Source: Planctomycetia bacterium
Lineage (GTDB): Bacteria; Planctomycetota; Planctomycetia; Gemmatales; HRBIN36
Direction: 5' to 3'
DNA length: 64,000 bases
NCBI GenBank assembly: GCA_016795155.1
Contig: JAEUIE010000016.1
Span: forward strand, 1-64,000
In this document: positions 54,001-60,574 of the stretch, one piece after another
How positions within the stretch are numbered: the first letter of the stretch is position 1
Layout: each line of letters begins with the position of its first letter
The notes under the pieces: model-generated
The model's input: only the letters and a program-made list of their open reading frames with translations
Told to the model about the DNA's origin: nothing
Databases searched by the model: none
Position numbers and translations under genes: made by a program

Positions 54001-54494
54001 AGCGTGTGCAACATGTGGTGCGTATCTTCGGTGCCAAACCCGGAGAGGACGATCCGTTTCTTGTCAGCCTTGCCATCGCCATTGGTATCGGAGAAGTGGA
54101 GCAGCTCGGTACTGTTGGCCACATAGCAACCACCATCGCCGGGGAGCAGCCCGGTGGGGATGAGCAGGCCATCCGCGAAGACAGTGGTCTTGTCAGCCAC
54201 GCCGACACCTTTGGTGTCTTCCAGGATGATGATCTTGTCGTTAGCCTTCTGCCCGGGTTTGATCTGTGGGTACACTTCGGACGAAGCAATCCAGAGCCGA
54301 CCGGCCGCATCGAAGTTCATCTGAATCGGTTTGGCGAGCAACGGATCAGCAGCGAACAGGTTGACCTCAAAACGAGGATCGACAATGAACGTCTTTCGTT
54401 CGAGTTCAGGATCAGGATCGGGGATGGTAGCGTCCCGTTGGGCGTAGATGGGAGATGGAAGAAGAAGGACGAGAAGCCAAAGTAGACGCGGCAT
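51030..54494 (-). CDS. PVC-type haem-binding dehydrogenase-like protein with HEAT repeats
   Basis: A 1,154-residue exported protein. The ATG at 54494 gives a clean signal peptide (MPRLLWLLVLLLPSPIYAQ). A beta-propeller follows (about 25-400; AADPLLAKPIQMNFDAAGRLWIA, GPDGAIYIADWYNP), then helical HEAT-like repeats (about 520-850). A cytochrome c-like domain (about 875-1000) has CLKCHGIGGSGGQVGPDLTSIG and the Met ligand in SLMPEGL. A strand-rich ligand-binding-like end (about 1030-1154) completes it. This architecture is a planctomycete hallmark and is thought to oxidise sugars or similar compounds. Its start codon lies inside a 23-bp repeat also found at the end of the preceding gene. Confidence 0.92.
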   Translation of the reverse strand: MPRLLWLLVLLLPSPIYAQRDATIPDPDPELERKTFIVDPRFEVNLFAADPLLAKPIQMNFDAAGRLWIASSEVYPQIKPGQKANDKIIILEDTKGVGVADKTTVFADGLLIPTGLLPGDGGCYVANSTELLHFSDTNGDGKADKKRIVLSGFGTEDTHHMLHTLRWGPDGRMYMMQSIYIHSHIETPHGPRRLNAGGIWRFKPQTMELDVFARGWVNPWGLAFDRYGQAFVTDGAGGEGINYVIPGGYYVTAADAKRIFPGLNPGSPKFCGLEVTSGRHLPDDWQGNLLTNDFRGHRVCRFVLKDDGAGFASIEQPELIKSTHPAFRPIDVKMGPDGAIYIADWYNPIIQHGEVDFRDPRRDVTHGRIWRVTAKGRPLVKKPKLDKAATFELLLEHMIQPEQWTREMAKQVWLQRLFHSKNDGASQQQTLEFQRIFLDEVKALNSKPRFEDLAKIELNLMEYYMLMRSFMTQPPTFFQLEESKNAAIRSLVARSIANEDNKIFLRVGEHDKRIAFLRQFLSDPHPRVRMEAVLALSHLTEIEALPLVLSVLNHPMDRFLDYALWLTVRELEPHWLPAFRAGKLKFDDPKHLLFAVQASGSPELVEPLLKYLQQNDLKGETADALWNQVAKLGGPKELQILWEQCLDSKLSDDQRLKRLQALEVAKANPSGEKKFLEQLLNSNQTAVQALRLAGKWKHELLRALVTETAKSDSKPIEQRLAALDALGSYGAVDALKELTSSRNTSIQLEALLRLIRFDLQAASPLAARYLSQAKEADLNRLLPALLQTKGGPQSFTTALENASVPPDVAKIAIRIARSTGQVHQPLIDAFTKAGKLTTAKWEATPAVYKEVLEAVTKEGNAARGELVYRQKELNCLKCHGIGGSGGQVGPDLTSIGASAQPDYLLESLLLPSKAIKENYNTTVVATVDGKVLTGIKQRENKDELVLRDAEGKDITIPIKDIDDRKDGKSLMPEGLVDGLTKQELVDLTRFLTELGKVGNYSVGTARIARTWEVLVPNAAANEAILRNRLSGAVMMPQGLIWNAEYTTVAGLLPLDVLPDVYVRKKGEWSGIDTQIGFARTRLEVGTTGEVELTINDVKGLQLWLDQTAVELSPTIKLKLTPGVHVLTLAVNKKERSEGVRLELKEGQARWVLGR

Positions 54495-54499
54495 CCTGC
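54477..54499 (+). repeat. 23-bp inverted repeat, copy A (contains the start codon of the PVC-haem gene)
   Basis: The plus-strand 23-mer from 54477 to 54499 is the exact reverse complement of 54614-54636. On the minus strand it supplies GCAGG-ATG and codons 1-6 (MPRLLW). With the next bases it also forms an imperfect palindrome, GACGCGGCA-TCC-TGCGGCGTC, with one mismatch. Confidence 0.9.
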
Positions 54500-54613
54500 G
54501 GCGTCCACTGTTTAGTAGTCCCCGTTGCGGAATTGTCTTGTCGTTGGAATAGCTATGATTCACGGTCGTTCCTTGATTCAATTGGTGATGTGGTTATCAC
54601 GCTGGCTGACGCG

Positions 54614-54636
54614 GCAGGATGCCGCGTCTACTTTGG
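54614..54636 (-). repeat. 23-bp inverted repeat, copy B (contains the stop codon of the SGNH gene)
   Basis: Exact inverted copy of 54477-54499. On the minus strand it reads CCAAAGTAG, giving the last two codons (Pro-Lys) and the TAG stop at 54630-54628. With flanking bases it forms a perfect palindrome GACGCGGCA-GGA-TGCCGCGTC (54608-54628). The two copies bracket 114 bases, the whole gap between the genes. Confidence 0.9.
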
Positions 54637-55545
54637 AGGCAATTTCCCCTTCATCTCGTTAATCTGCTTGTCCAGTTCTGCAATAAGTGGCTCGAATTGC
54701 GGAATCTCTTTAGCATTGTTCCCTTGCTCGTGCTTGCGAAACAAAAAGAGATAGGTATTGTTCTGCGGGCGGTATTGGTGGAAGTAAAGCTCATCCTTGC
54801 GCTTGATGAGTTTGGTCACAGGCGTCCAGTCTCTTGGTGGATTATCTGCAGGAATCAATACGATCCCAGGCGGCCCTGCTGCATTGCGGCCTTCCGCAAC
54901 GATCACAGCAGTGATGATTTTTCCTGCGAGTTCCTGATAGCCGAGATCATTGGGCAGGATGCCATCATCGGTCTTGGGTGGCTGTTGCTTTGTCACGTTG
55001 TTTTTATTGGGCTGATAGACATCATGCAGATCCACCAGCAAGGCACCTCGTTCCTTGGCCAGCGTTTTGATGACAGCATCATACTCAGCCTGTGAAAAAG
55101 TTGGCGACACTTTAGCGGCAACAGGGGTAGGAATGGTCAGAAAGATACAACGAGTTTCAGGGGTTGCTATGTCAGCAAGTAACTGCCGATACTGCTTCTC
55201 GAACTTTTCTACCCCTGGTTTCCCGGCAAACGCTTCACAGGTGCCGTATCCCAGTATAAGCAGAGTAGGTTTTGCCGCTTTCACTTGTTCTACCAGCGTA
55301 CGGTAGCCATCGGCCTGGGTGCCAAACCCTGCACGGGCCTCGCCCCAGACAGTGTCGCCACTCCAGCCGAGATTACGGACAGTAAACTTTTTGTCCTTAT
55401 GAGTCATGTGCAGCAGCAGTTCGACTTGGCCGAACTGCTGTTCCCTTTCCACCAGTGCTCCGCCAACCATGACAATGCGGTCGCCGTCTTTGATGTCAAA
55501 AGAAGGGGCAGGGAGGGAAAAGAGGACAAGTAGCGGAATGAGCAT
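54628..55545 (-). CDS. SGNH/GDSL-fold exported protein with degenerate active site
   Basis: A 305-residue protein with a short signal peptide (MLIPLLVLFSLPAPSF). The SGNH fold is visible: block I at DGDRIVMVGGALVEREQ, block II at RNLGWSGDTVWGEAR, block III at LILGYGTCEAF and block V at DDGILPNDLGYQELAGKI. The nucleophile Ser of GDS is replaced (GGA) and the catalytic His of DGIHP is Leu (DGILP). It is therefore probably not a classical esterase and may bind a ligand instead. It precedes the PVC-haem gene on the same strand with a 133-base gap, so both are probably one transcription unit. The last codons and stop lie in repeat copy B. Confidence 0.85.
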   Translation of the reverse strand: MLIPLLVLFSLPAPSFDIKDGDRIVMVGGALVEREQQFGQVELLLHMTHKDKKFTVRNLGWSGDTVWGEARAGFGTQADGYRTLVEQVKAAKPTLLILGYGTCEAFAGKPGVEKFEKQYRQLLADIATPETRCIFLTIPTPVAAKVSPTFSQAEYDAVIKTLAKERGALLVDLHDVYQPNKNNVTKQQPPKTDDGILPNDLGYQELAGKIITAVIVAEGRNAAGPPGIVLIPADNPPRDWTPVTKLIKRKDELYFHQYRPQNNTYLFLFRKHEQGNNAKEIPQFEPLIAELDKQINEMKGKLPPK

Positions 55546-55677
55546 AGGTAGGTCTTTATCAGTAACAGGTGGGTAAGGTTAGCATGGCGGAAATGATGAC
55601 GGATTGCAAGAGGTAGAAGCAAACTGGCGTGTATCGTTCGATACACGCCAGCGAAAGTTGTTGATGTTAGACTAAGA

Positions 55678-56037
55678 CTACACCGTCTGCACCTTGCCAT
55701 GATCATCGCAATGGTCGCCGTGCGGGTGATGCAAGTGGCCGTTTACCAGGTAATCGACATGGTCGCCGTGGGGTACAGCAGGGTGACCGCAACTGGCACT
55801 GTGAACGTGGCCCTGGTCGTGACCACCGCACTGATGCGAAGGAGTACAATCAGCCGGGTTGGTGGCTGAAACGGACAAGCTATGTTGAACCACCTGGCCA
55901 CCAGCGGTGTGCTGCAACTGGCCGTTTTGCAGATAATCGACATGGCCATCGTGCATGATGCCAGTATGGCCGCAGTTGGTGCCGTGAACGTGGCTTTGAT
56001 CGACGGTACTCTCGACATCTGCTCTCTTAATAGCCAT
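55678..56037 (-). CDS. Histidine-rich protein with two repeats, probable metal binder
   Basis: A 119-residue protein beginning MAIKRADVESTVDQS. It contains two copies of an approximately 28-residue unit: HVHGTNCGHTGIMHDGHVDY followed by LQNGQLQH, and HVHSASCGHPAVPHGDHVDY followed by LVNGHLHH. About 21 His and four Cys make it a good candidate for binding zinc, nickel or copper. A His/Asp tail (HPHGDHCDDHG) follows. No signal peptide, so probably cytoplasmic. The ATG at 56037 follows AGGAGGTTCATC; an upstream extension is unlikely. Storage, chaperone or sensing functions are all possible. Confidence 0.82.
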   Translation of the reverse strand: MAIKRADVESTVDQSHVHGTNCGHTGIMHDGHVDYLQNGQLQHTAGGQVVQHSLSVSATNPADCTPSHQCGGHDQGHVHSASCGHPAVPHGDHVDYLVNGHLHHPHGDHCDDHGKVQTV

Positions 56038-56106
56038 GATGAACCTCCTGATAGTTGTCAAGCTGGACTTGGAAACAGTTTGCCTGATTTCTGATCGACT
56101 TTCCAG

Positions 56107-56137
56107 CAAAAAACCTCCATGTATTAACACGGAGGTT
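56107..56137 (-). terminator. Intrinsic terminator after tRNA-Asp
   Basis: On the minus strand AACCTCC and GGAGGTT form a seven-pair stem, extended by further pairs with one mismatch. It is followed by TTTTTTGC. It sits 13 bases beyond the tRNA-Asp gene. Confidence 0.75.
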
Positions 56138-56149
56138 CCTCGAAATCAG

Positions 56150-56223
56150 CGAGGGCGACGGGGCTCGAACCCGCAACCTCTGGCGTGACAAGCCAGTGCT
56201 CTAACCAATTGAGCTACGCCCCC
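56150..56223 (-). tRNA. tRNA-Asp (anticodon GTC)
   Basis: The minus strand gives a full cloverleaf. The acceptor is GGGGGCG/CGCCCTC (one G-T pair) with discriminator G, and the D arm is AGCTCAATTGGTTAGAGC. The anticodon stem CTGGC/GCCAG holds the loop TTGTCAC (anticodon GTC). The T arm is TGCGGGTTCGAGCCCCG. CCA is not encoded. Confidence 0.97.
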
Positions 56224-56470
56224 AGTATTGGGGAATGAAAGTATAAGCGCCTGATAAAAAAGGGCAAGTCCCGCAGGGTACTCACCCAGCGCTTTTTAGC
56301 CTCATTCTCCACACTATTCCCACTTGATCTGGACACTCGTACTCATCCGCAAGTTCGTTATCTATGTTATGCCCGTTATGTACTGGCATTTTCTGCTGCT
56401 TCGCCATTGCAACCGATCTGTTTTACCATGACAATACTTCTGCAGGTTTGTTTTCTGTGGAGAGATACCA

Positions 56471-57346
56471 ATGTATCTGCTCTTGATCCTTGCATGCATG
56501 ACACCCGTGGCGGATGAAGTCGTCAACCTTGGGCAGGGTCAAACCTGGTATGAACAGGAAAAATCACCTGTCCAGTCGATGGAAGGTGTGTTGGATTACC
56601 TGCCTGGTACAGGGCGAATTGGTGTCCCCTTTGACTACAAGCCCTTTCAATTCATCCGTAAGGATACAACCGGGCAGGTACAGCATATCCCTATTCATGC
56701 TCCTGGCTTGGAATCTTTACTCGCTTTGAACGTAGGCCAGCGAGTTCAGATCGATGCCAAGCTTGTAGTCAAGGGCGAAGGTGAAGCGAAGCGGGAAGAA
56801 CTTTGGCCAGGCAAGATAAAACTGCTCGGCATGGCGCCGCGTAATGTCTTTACTGAACTGAAACCTCTGGCACGCACCAATCGTTTCAGCCCCAATTCTG
56901 CACCTATTGGCCCGGATGCTTCCCGACTGGTCATTCGCAATGGCAAAGATGCCGCAAAGGCCATTGGCTATGTGCGTGATGAACAGTTTGGAGAACAACA
57001 GGGAACAGAACATCTGGCAAGATTCTTTGGCGTCAAAACCATTGACTGGAAAAATCAGATGGTGATTTATGTGGGAAACGCTAACCAGGCCCGCATTGTG
57101 TTGCGGAAAATCGAAATCACCAAGCTGGATGTGGATGAAAAAGGTTTGACCGTTCATTATCGGGTGGAAGAGGGCAGACCACCACTTGCGAACTCAGCCT
57201 ATGTTACCGATACCATCCTGATCCCCAAGGTGGAGGGAGAAGTTACTTTTAAGGTGGAGAAGAAGCCTGCCAGTACAGATAATCAGAAAGTAGTGCCTCA
57301 ACCTGAAAAAATCCGGCCTACTATCCCCGGTGCCCCACTTAAATAA
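56471..57346 (+). CDS. Exported protein with PrcB-like C-terminal domain
   Basis: A 291-residue protein with a short hydrophobic N-terminus (MYLLLILACMTPVADE) that may be a signal peptide. Residues about 20-120 form a strand-rich domain of unknown type. Residues about 175-265 (FFGVKTIDWKNQMVIYVGNA, KIEITKLDVDEKGLTVHYRV, YVTDTILIPKVEGEVTFKV) resemble the PrcB C-terminal fold found in spirochaete protease-complex subunits and many lipoproteins. The tail is Pro/Lys-rich. The family match is by pattern only. YifB follows 48 bases downstream on the same strand. Confidence 0.65.
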   Translation: MYLLLILACMTPVADEVVNLGQGQTWYEQEKSPVQSMEGVLDYLPGTGRIGVPFDYKPFQFIRKDTTGQVQHIPIHAPGLESLLALNVGQRVQIDAKLVVKGEGEAKREELWPGKIKLLGMAPRNVFTELKPLARTNRFSPNSAPIGPDASRLVIRNGKDAAKAIGYVRDEQFGEQQGTEHLARFFGVKTIDWKNQMVIYVGNANQARIVLRKIEITKLDVDEKGLTVHYRVEEGRPPLANSAYVTDTILIPKVEGEVTFKVEKKPASTDNQKVVPQPEKIRPTIPGAPLK

Positions 57347-57394
57347 CCTAGACTTGGTGGTGTTTGCCTGTTGCTGGAAAGGATCAGCCGCCGA

Positions 57395-58939
57395 ATGCTT
57401 TCCAAGCTGAAGACGTTTGCCCTGGTGGGCATCGATGCCATTCCCGTGGAAGTAGAAGTCGATGTAGCCGCCGGGCTACCCAAAACCATTCTTGTTGGCT
57501 TGCCCGAAGCGGCGGTGAAGGAAAGCACTCACCGTATTGAACGGGCGTTGGCCAATCTCGGCTTCCAGCGTCCCACCGGTCGGTGTGTCATCAATCTCGC
57601 TCCGGCTGACTTAAAGAAAGATGCCAGCTCATTCGATCTGCCCATTGCATTGGGCATGATGATCGGCATGGGGCAACTGGTTGCGGATGATCTACACGAC
57701 CTGGCAATCGTCGGCGAACTAGCACTGGATGGCACGATGCGTCCCATCAAAGGCGCGCTAGCTATGGCTCTCGCCTGCAGGCAACAAGGCCTGAAGCGCT
57801 TGCTGGTGCCTGCCATGAATGCACGTGAAGCCTCGGTGGTAGAGGACATTGAAGTCTACGGCGTGAGTGGTTTGAATGAAGCGTTCAGCTTTCTCTCCGG
57901 TCAACTGGAAATAGAGCCAATGCCTTCGGGCATTGGCGATTTAACCAACTATTTCAACAAGTACGATGTCGATTTTGCTGATGTGCGTGGCCAGGATTAT
58001 GCCAAGCGGGCACTGGTGATTGCAGCAGCGGGTGGTCACAACGTACTGCTCTCCGGTCCGCCAGGCAGTGGCAAAACGATGCTGGCCCGGCGATTGTCCA
58101 CAATTCTGCCGCCGCTCACGCCTGCGGAGAGCCTGGAAACCACACGCATCTATTCCGCGATGGGTTTGTTGACACCCGGCAAAGCGTTACTGACGGAGCG
58201 GCCTTACCGTTCGCCGCATCATACGGTGAGCAATGCCGGGTTGGTGGGTGGTGGTTCAACGCCCACGCCAGGTGAGATCAGCCTGGCACATCATGGCGTC
58301 TTGTTTCTGGATGAGTTGCCTGAATTCAATCGCACTACCCTAGAAGTATTGCGTCAACCGCTGGAAGAAGGCCGCGTGACCATCTCGCGAGCATTGCGTG
58401 CATCCACCTTTCCTGCACATTTCATTCTGGTAGCCGCAATGAATCCTTGCCCGTGTGGCTACCTGGGTGATACACGCAAGCAATGTAAATGCGCACCACC
58501 CATGATTGAACGCTATGTTGGCAAAATCAGTGGGCCATTGCTGGATCGTATTGATCTACATGTGGAGGTACCCGCTGTCCCTTTTGCTGATCTCAATGCA
58601 CCGGTGACGAAAGATTCCATCGGCAGCGCACAACTGCGTGAACAGGTGCAGCGGGCAAGGGCAGTGCAATCGCAACGCTTCGGCAAAGATACTCTGCGTT
58701 TGAATGGCCGTATGAGTAGTAGGCTGATTAGACAACACTGTGTTCTGGATGCCGGCTGTCAGGATATCTTGCGAACCGCTGTGGAAAGTCTGGGTTTATC
58801 GGCCCGCGCTCATGACCGCGTTCTCCGTGTTGCCCGTACCATTGCCGATCTGGATGGGCAATTCTCGATTGCTCCGCAACATGTTACCGAAGCGCTCAAC
58901 TATCGCATACTGGATAGGAAGCTTTGGCTACAAGGATAG
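57395..58939 (+). CDS. YifB/ComM family Mg-chelatase-like AAA+ ATPase
   Basis: A 514-residue protein. The N-terminal ChlI/Lon-C-like domain begins MLSKLKTFALVGIDAIPVEV and includes GLPKTILVGLPEAAVKES and LAPADLKKDASSFDLPIA. The AAA+ domain has Walker A LLSGPPGSGKTMLAR, LFLDELPEFNR (Walker B) and the cysteine cluster MNPCPCGYLGDTRKQCKCAP. The C-terminal Mg-chelatase lid has ARAHDRVLRVARTIADLDG. ComM acts as a helicase promoting branch migration during natural transformation in Vibrio and Haemophilus. The ATG at 57395 with GGAAAGGATC upstream is preferred over a TTG 24 bases before. Confidence 0.95.
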   Translation: MLSKLKTFALVGIDAIPVEVEVDVAAGLPKTILVGLPEAAVKESTHRIERALANLGFQRPTGRCVINLAPADLKKDASSFDLPIALGMMIGMGQLVADDLHDLAIVGELALDGTMRPIKGALAMALACRQQGLKRLLVPAMNAREASVVEDIEVYGVSGLNEAFSFLSGQLEIEPMPSGIGDLTNYFNKYDVDFADVRGQDYAKRALVIAAAGGHNVLLSGPPGSGKTMLARRLSTILPPLTPAESLETTRIYSAMGLLTPGKALLTERPYRSPHHTVSNAGLVGGGSTPTPGEISLAHHGVLFLDELPEFNRTTLEVLRQPLEEGRVTISRALRASTFPAHFILVAAMNPCPCGYLGDTRKQCKCAPPMIERYVGKISGPLLDRIDLHVEVPAVPFADLNAPVTKDSIGSAQLREQVQRARAVQSQRFGKDTLRLNGRMSSRLIRQHCVLDAGCQDILRTAVESLGLSARAHDRVLRVARTIADLDGQFSIAPQHVTEALNYRILDRKLWLQG

Positions 58940-58986
58940 CATGTGCTTTCCATTTCATCTGGCTGTAGTTTGACAAAGAGGTTGGT

Positions 58987-60015
58987 ATGAAGACCATAGT
59001 GCGACTCGGAATTCTGGTTGTTTCCCTGATCGCTTGCATCGTCGTTGCGAGTGCCTCACAGGAAAAGGCTATCTCGGAAATGAAGTTCGATGAGGTCAGG
59101 GAACTCGCTCCTGGCGTCTTCTTCCGTTACTCCTCGATCAGCGCCACCGATCCCAAGGTGCCTTTCGGTGGCAGCAACCATGCATGGGTGGTCTTTAAGG
59201 ATTATGTCGTGGTTATTGATGCCAACTTTCCCAAGGAAGCGTCTGACGTGATTGCCGCTATCAAGAAGACGACCAGCAAGCCCATCCGCTACGTGCTCGA
59301 TACTCACCATCATGGCGACCATGCCTATGGCAACGCGGTCTGGGCCAAGGAAGGGGCGAAGATTGTGGGCCACGTCAACTGTTCCCGCCTTCTGCAGACC
59401 AGTGGCCCGAAGCAGTGGGACGATGCAGCCAAGTCGCGGCCTGATGTGGCGGAGAGTTCGCTCAAGCAGGTGGACATCAGCTTCGATGACACGTATGTAC
59501 TGGAAGACGAGACCCAGCGAGTAGAGTTCCACTACCTCGGCCACGCCCACACTCCCGGCGATGCGGTGGCCTGGCTGCCCAAACACAAGATACTGTGCAC
59601 CGGCGACGCCTGCGTGAACGGAGCGTTCAACTACACCGGCCACGCCCACACCGCTTCCTGGATCAAGGTGCTGGAGAAGATGCAAGCCTTCGACCCCAAG
59701 CTGGTCGTCCCCGGCCACGGTGCTGTCACGGGCAAGGACGTGCTCGACAAACAGAAACGCTACTTTGTTGACCTTCGGCAACATGTTCGTACCGGCATCG
59801 ACAAGCTGAAGATGATCGACGAGATCACGAGTTCCGTTGAGATGGGTTGGTACAAGGACTGGACCGGCAAAGCAGCCAAGGAGAACAAAGAGAACATCAG
59901 CCACGTGTATGAAGAGATGAAAGGGAAGATCGACCACTCGAAGTTGGGGTATGATCGCAACCCAGCATTCACGCCAACGGCGGGAGATGGTGGGGTGAGG
60001 GTGACACGGCGGTGA
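58987..60015 (+). CDS. Exported metallo-beta-lactamase-fold hydrolase
   Basis: A 342-residue protein with a signal peptide (TIVRLGILVVSLIACIVVASA). The MBL fold spans about 35-265. Zinc ligands are in DTHHHGDHAYGNA (HxHxDH), in the His of the LGHAHTPGD segment, in the Asp of CTGDACVNG and in VPGHGAV. The 75-residue C-terminal extension is helical. Such secreted MBL hydrolases may act on lactones, esters or phosphodiesters; no beta-lactamase activity can be claimed. Codons from about 59300 on are clearly richer in G/C at the third position than in the preceding genes. Confidence 0.9.
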   Translation: MKTIVRLGILVVSLIACIVVASASQEKAISEMKFDEVRELAPGVFFRYSSISATDPKVPFGGSNHAWVVFKDYVVVIDANFPKEASDVIAAIKKTTSKPIRYVLDTHHHGDHAYGNAVWAKEGAKIVGHVNCSRLLQTSGPKQWDDAAKSRPDVAESSLKQVDISFDDTYVLEDETQRVEFHYLGHAHTPGDAVAWLPKHKILCTGDACVNGAFNYTGHAHTASWIKVLEKMQAFDPKLVVPGHGAVTGKDVLDKQKRYFVDLRQHVRTGIDKLKMIDEITSSVEMGWYKDWTGKAAKENKENISHVYEEMKGKIDHSKLGYDRNPAFTPTAGDGGVRVTRR

Positions 60016-60033
60016 TGAAAATATTATCCATCA

Positions 60034-60067
60034 CCCAGGGTAGCCGTGCGTACACGGCAACCCTGGG
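60034..60067 (+). terminator. Stem-loop after the MBL gene, possibly a dispersed repeat
   Basis: CCCAGGGT pairs with ACCCTGGG, and inside it GCCGTG pairs with CACGGC, forming a long two-part stem followed by CTGTTTTGCG. It lies 18 bases after the stop codon and can serve as a terminator. A second small hairpin (GCCCTTCGGGC) follows at 60081-60091. The CCAGGGT/ACCCTGG motif recalls palindromic repeats of planctomycete genomes. Confidence 0.7.
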
Positions 60068-60142
60068 CTGTTTTGCGTATGCCCTTCGGGCAAAGTCGTT
60101 GCTCGGTTAAACAATACTAAAAGACTGCATACTGACGTCTTT

Positions 60143-60517
60143 TTAGTCTCTCGAAACAACTTCCCAGTGGTAGGAACTGCACAAACTTCGAGGCAGAAGT
60201 TGAAGATCATGATTGTCTGGCCACACTACGCCTTGTTTGCGTAGTTCTCGAATCATGTCACCAATGGTAAAGAGATGATCGAGCACTTGGTCAGGAAGTA
60301 TTACGTGAAGCTTGTCTTCCATTTCTGTCAGCCAATCTGCCCAATCAAGTGAATCGGTGCTGAGCTGACGGAAACTAGTTGACGGAGTGATGGCGTTGAT
60401 CGCCTTCTCATCATGTTGGTAGTAAGCACGAACCCAGCGAAGTAATCCCGCACAATGATGGCAAATAGTGTCCTTCAAGACACCATCAACCTCACGGATA
60501 GTGCAAGTGGATTTCAT
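60143..60517 (-). CDS. Acyl-carrier-like protein with an N-terminal zinc-knuckle-like motif
   Basis: A 124-residue protein, ATG at 60517. The N-terminal 30 residues hold Cys5 and a CHHC cluster (Cys19-His-His-Cys22), followed by AGLLRWVRAYY; this looks like a small zinc-binding knuckle. Residues about 42-105 follow the acyl-carrier fold: ITPSTSFRQLSTDSLDWADW, where Ser56 of DSL is the expected phosphopantetheine site, then LHVILPDQVLDHLFTIGDMI. No acyltransferase or synthase is adjacent. The 5' end faces dapA across 57 bases. The combination is unusual and its function is unknown. Confidence 0.7.
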   Translation of the reverse strand: MKSTCTIREVDGVLKDTICHHCAGLLRWVRAYYQHDEKAINAITPSTSFRQLSTDSLDWADWLTEMEDKLHVILPDQVLDHLFTIGDMIRELRKQGVVWPDNHDLQLLPRSLCSSYHWEVVSRD

Positions 60518-60574
60518 ACAGTGCCCACTATTCAATCGAGGCTTCCGGACACGATGGAATCGTGTCCCACACCA

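Noticed and set aside
53238-54485. Plus-strand frame of 415 codons opposite the PVC-haem gene
   Set aside because: It is an antisense shadow; the opposite strand has clear domains and a signal peptide, and this frame has biased, family-less sequence.
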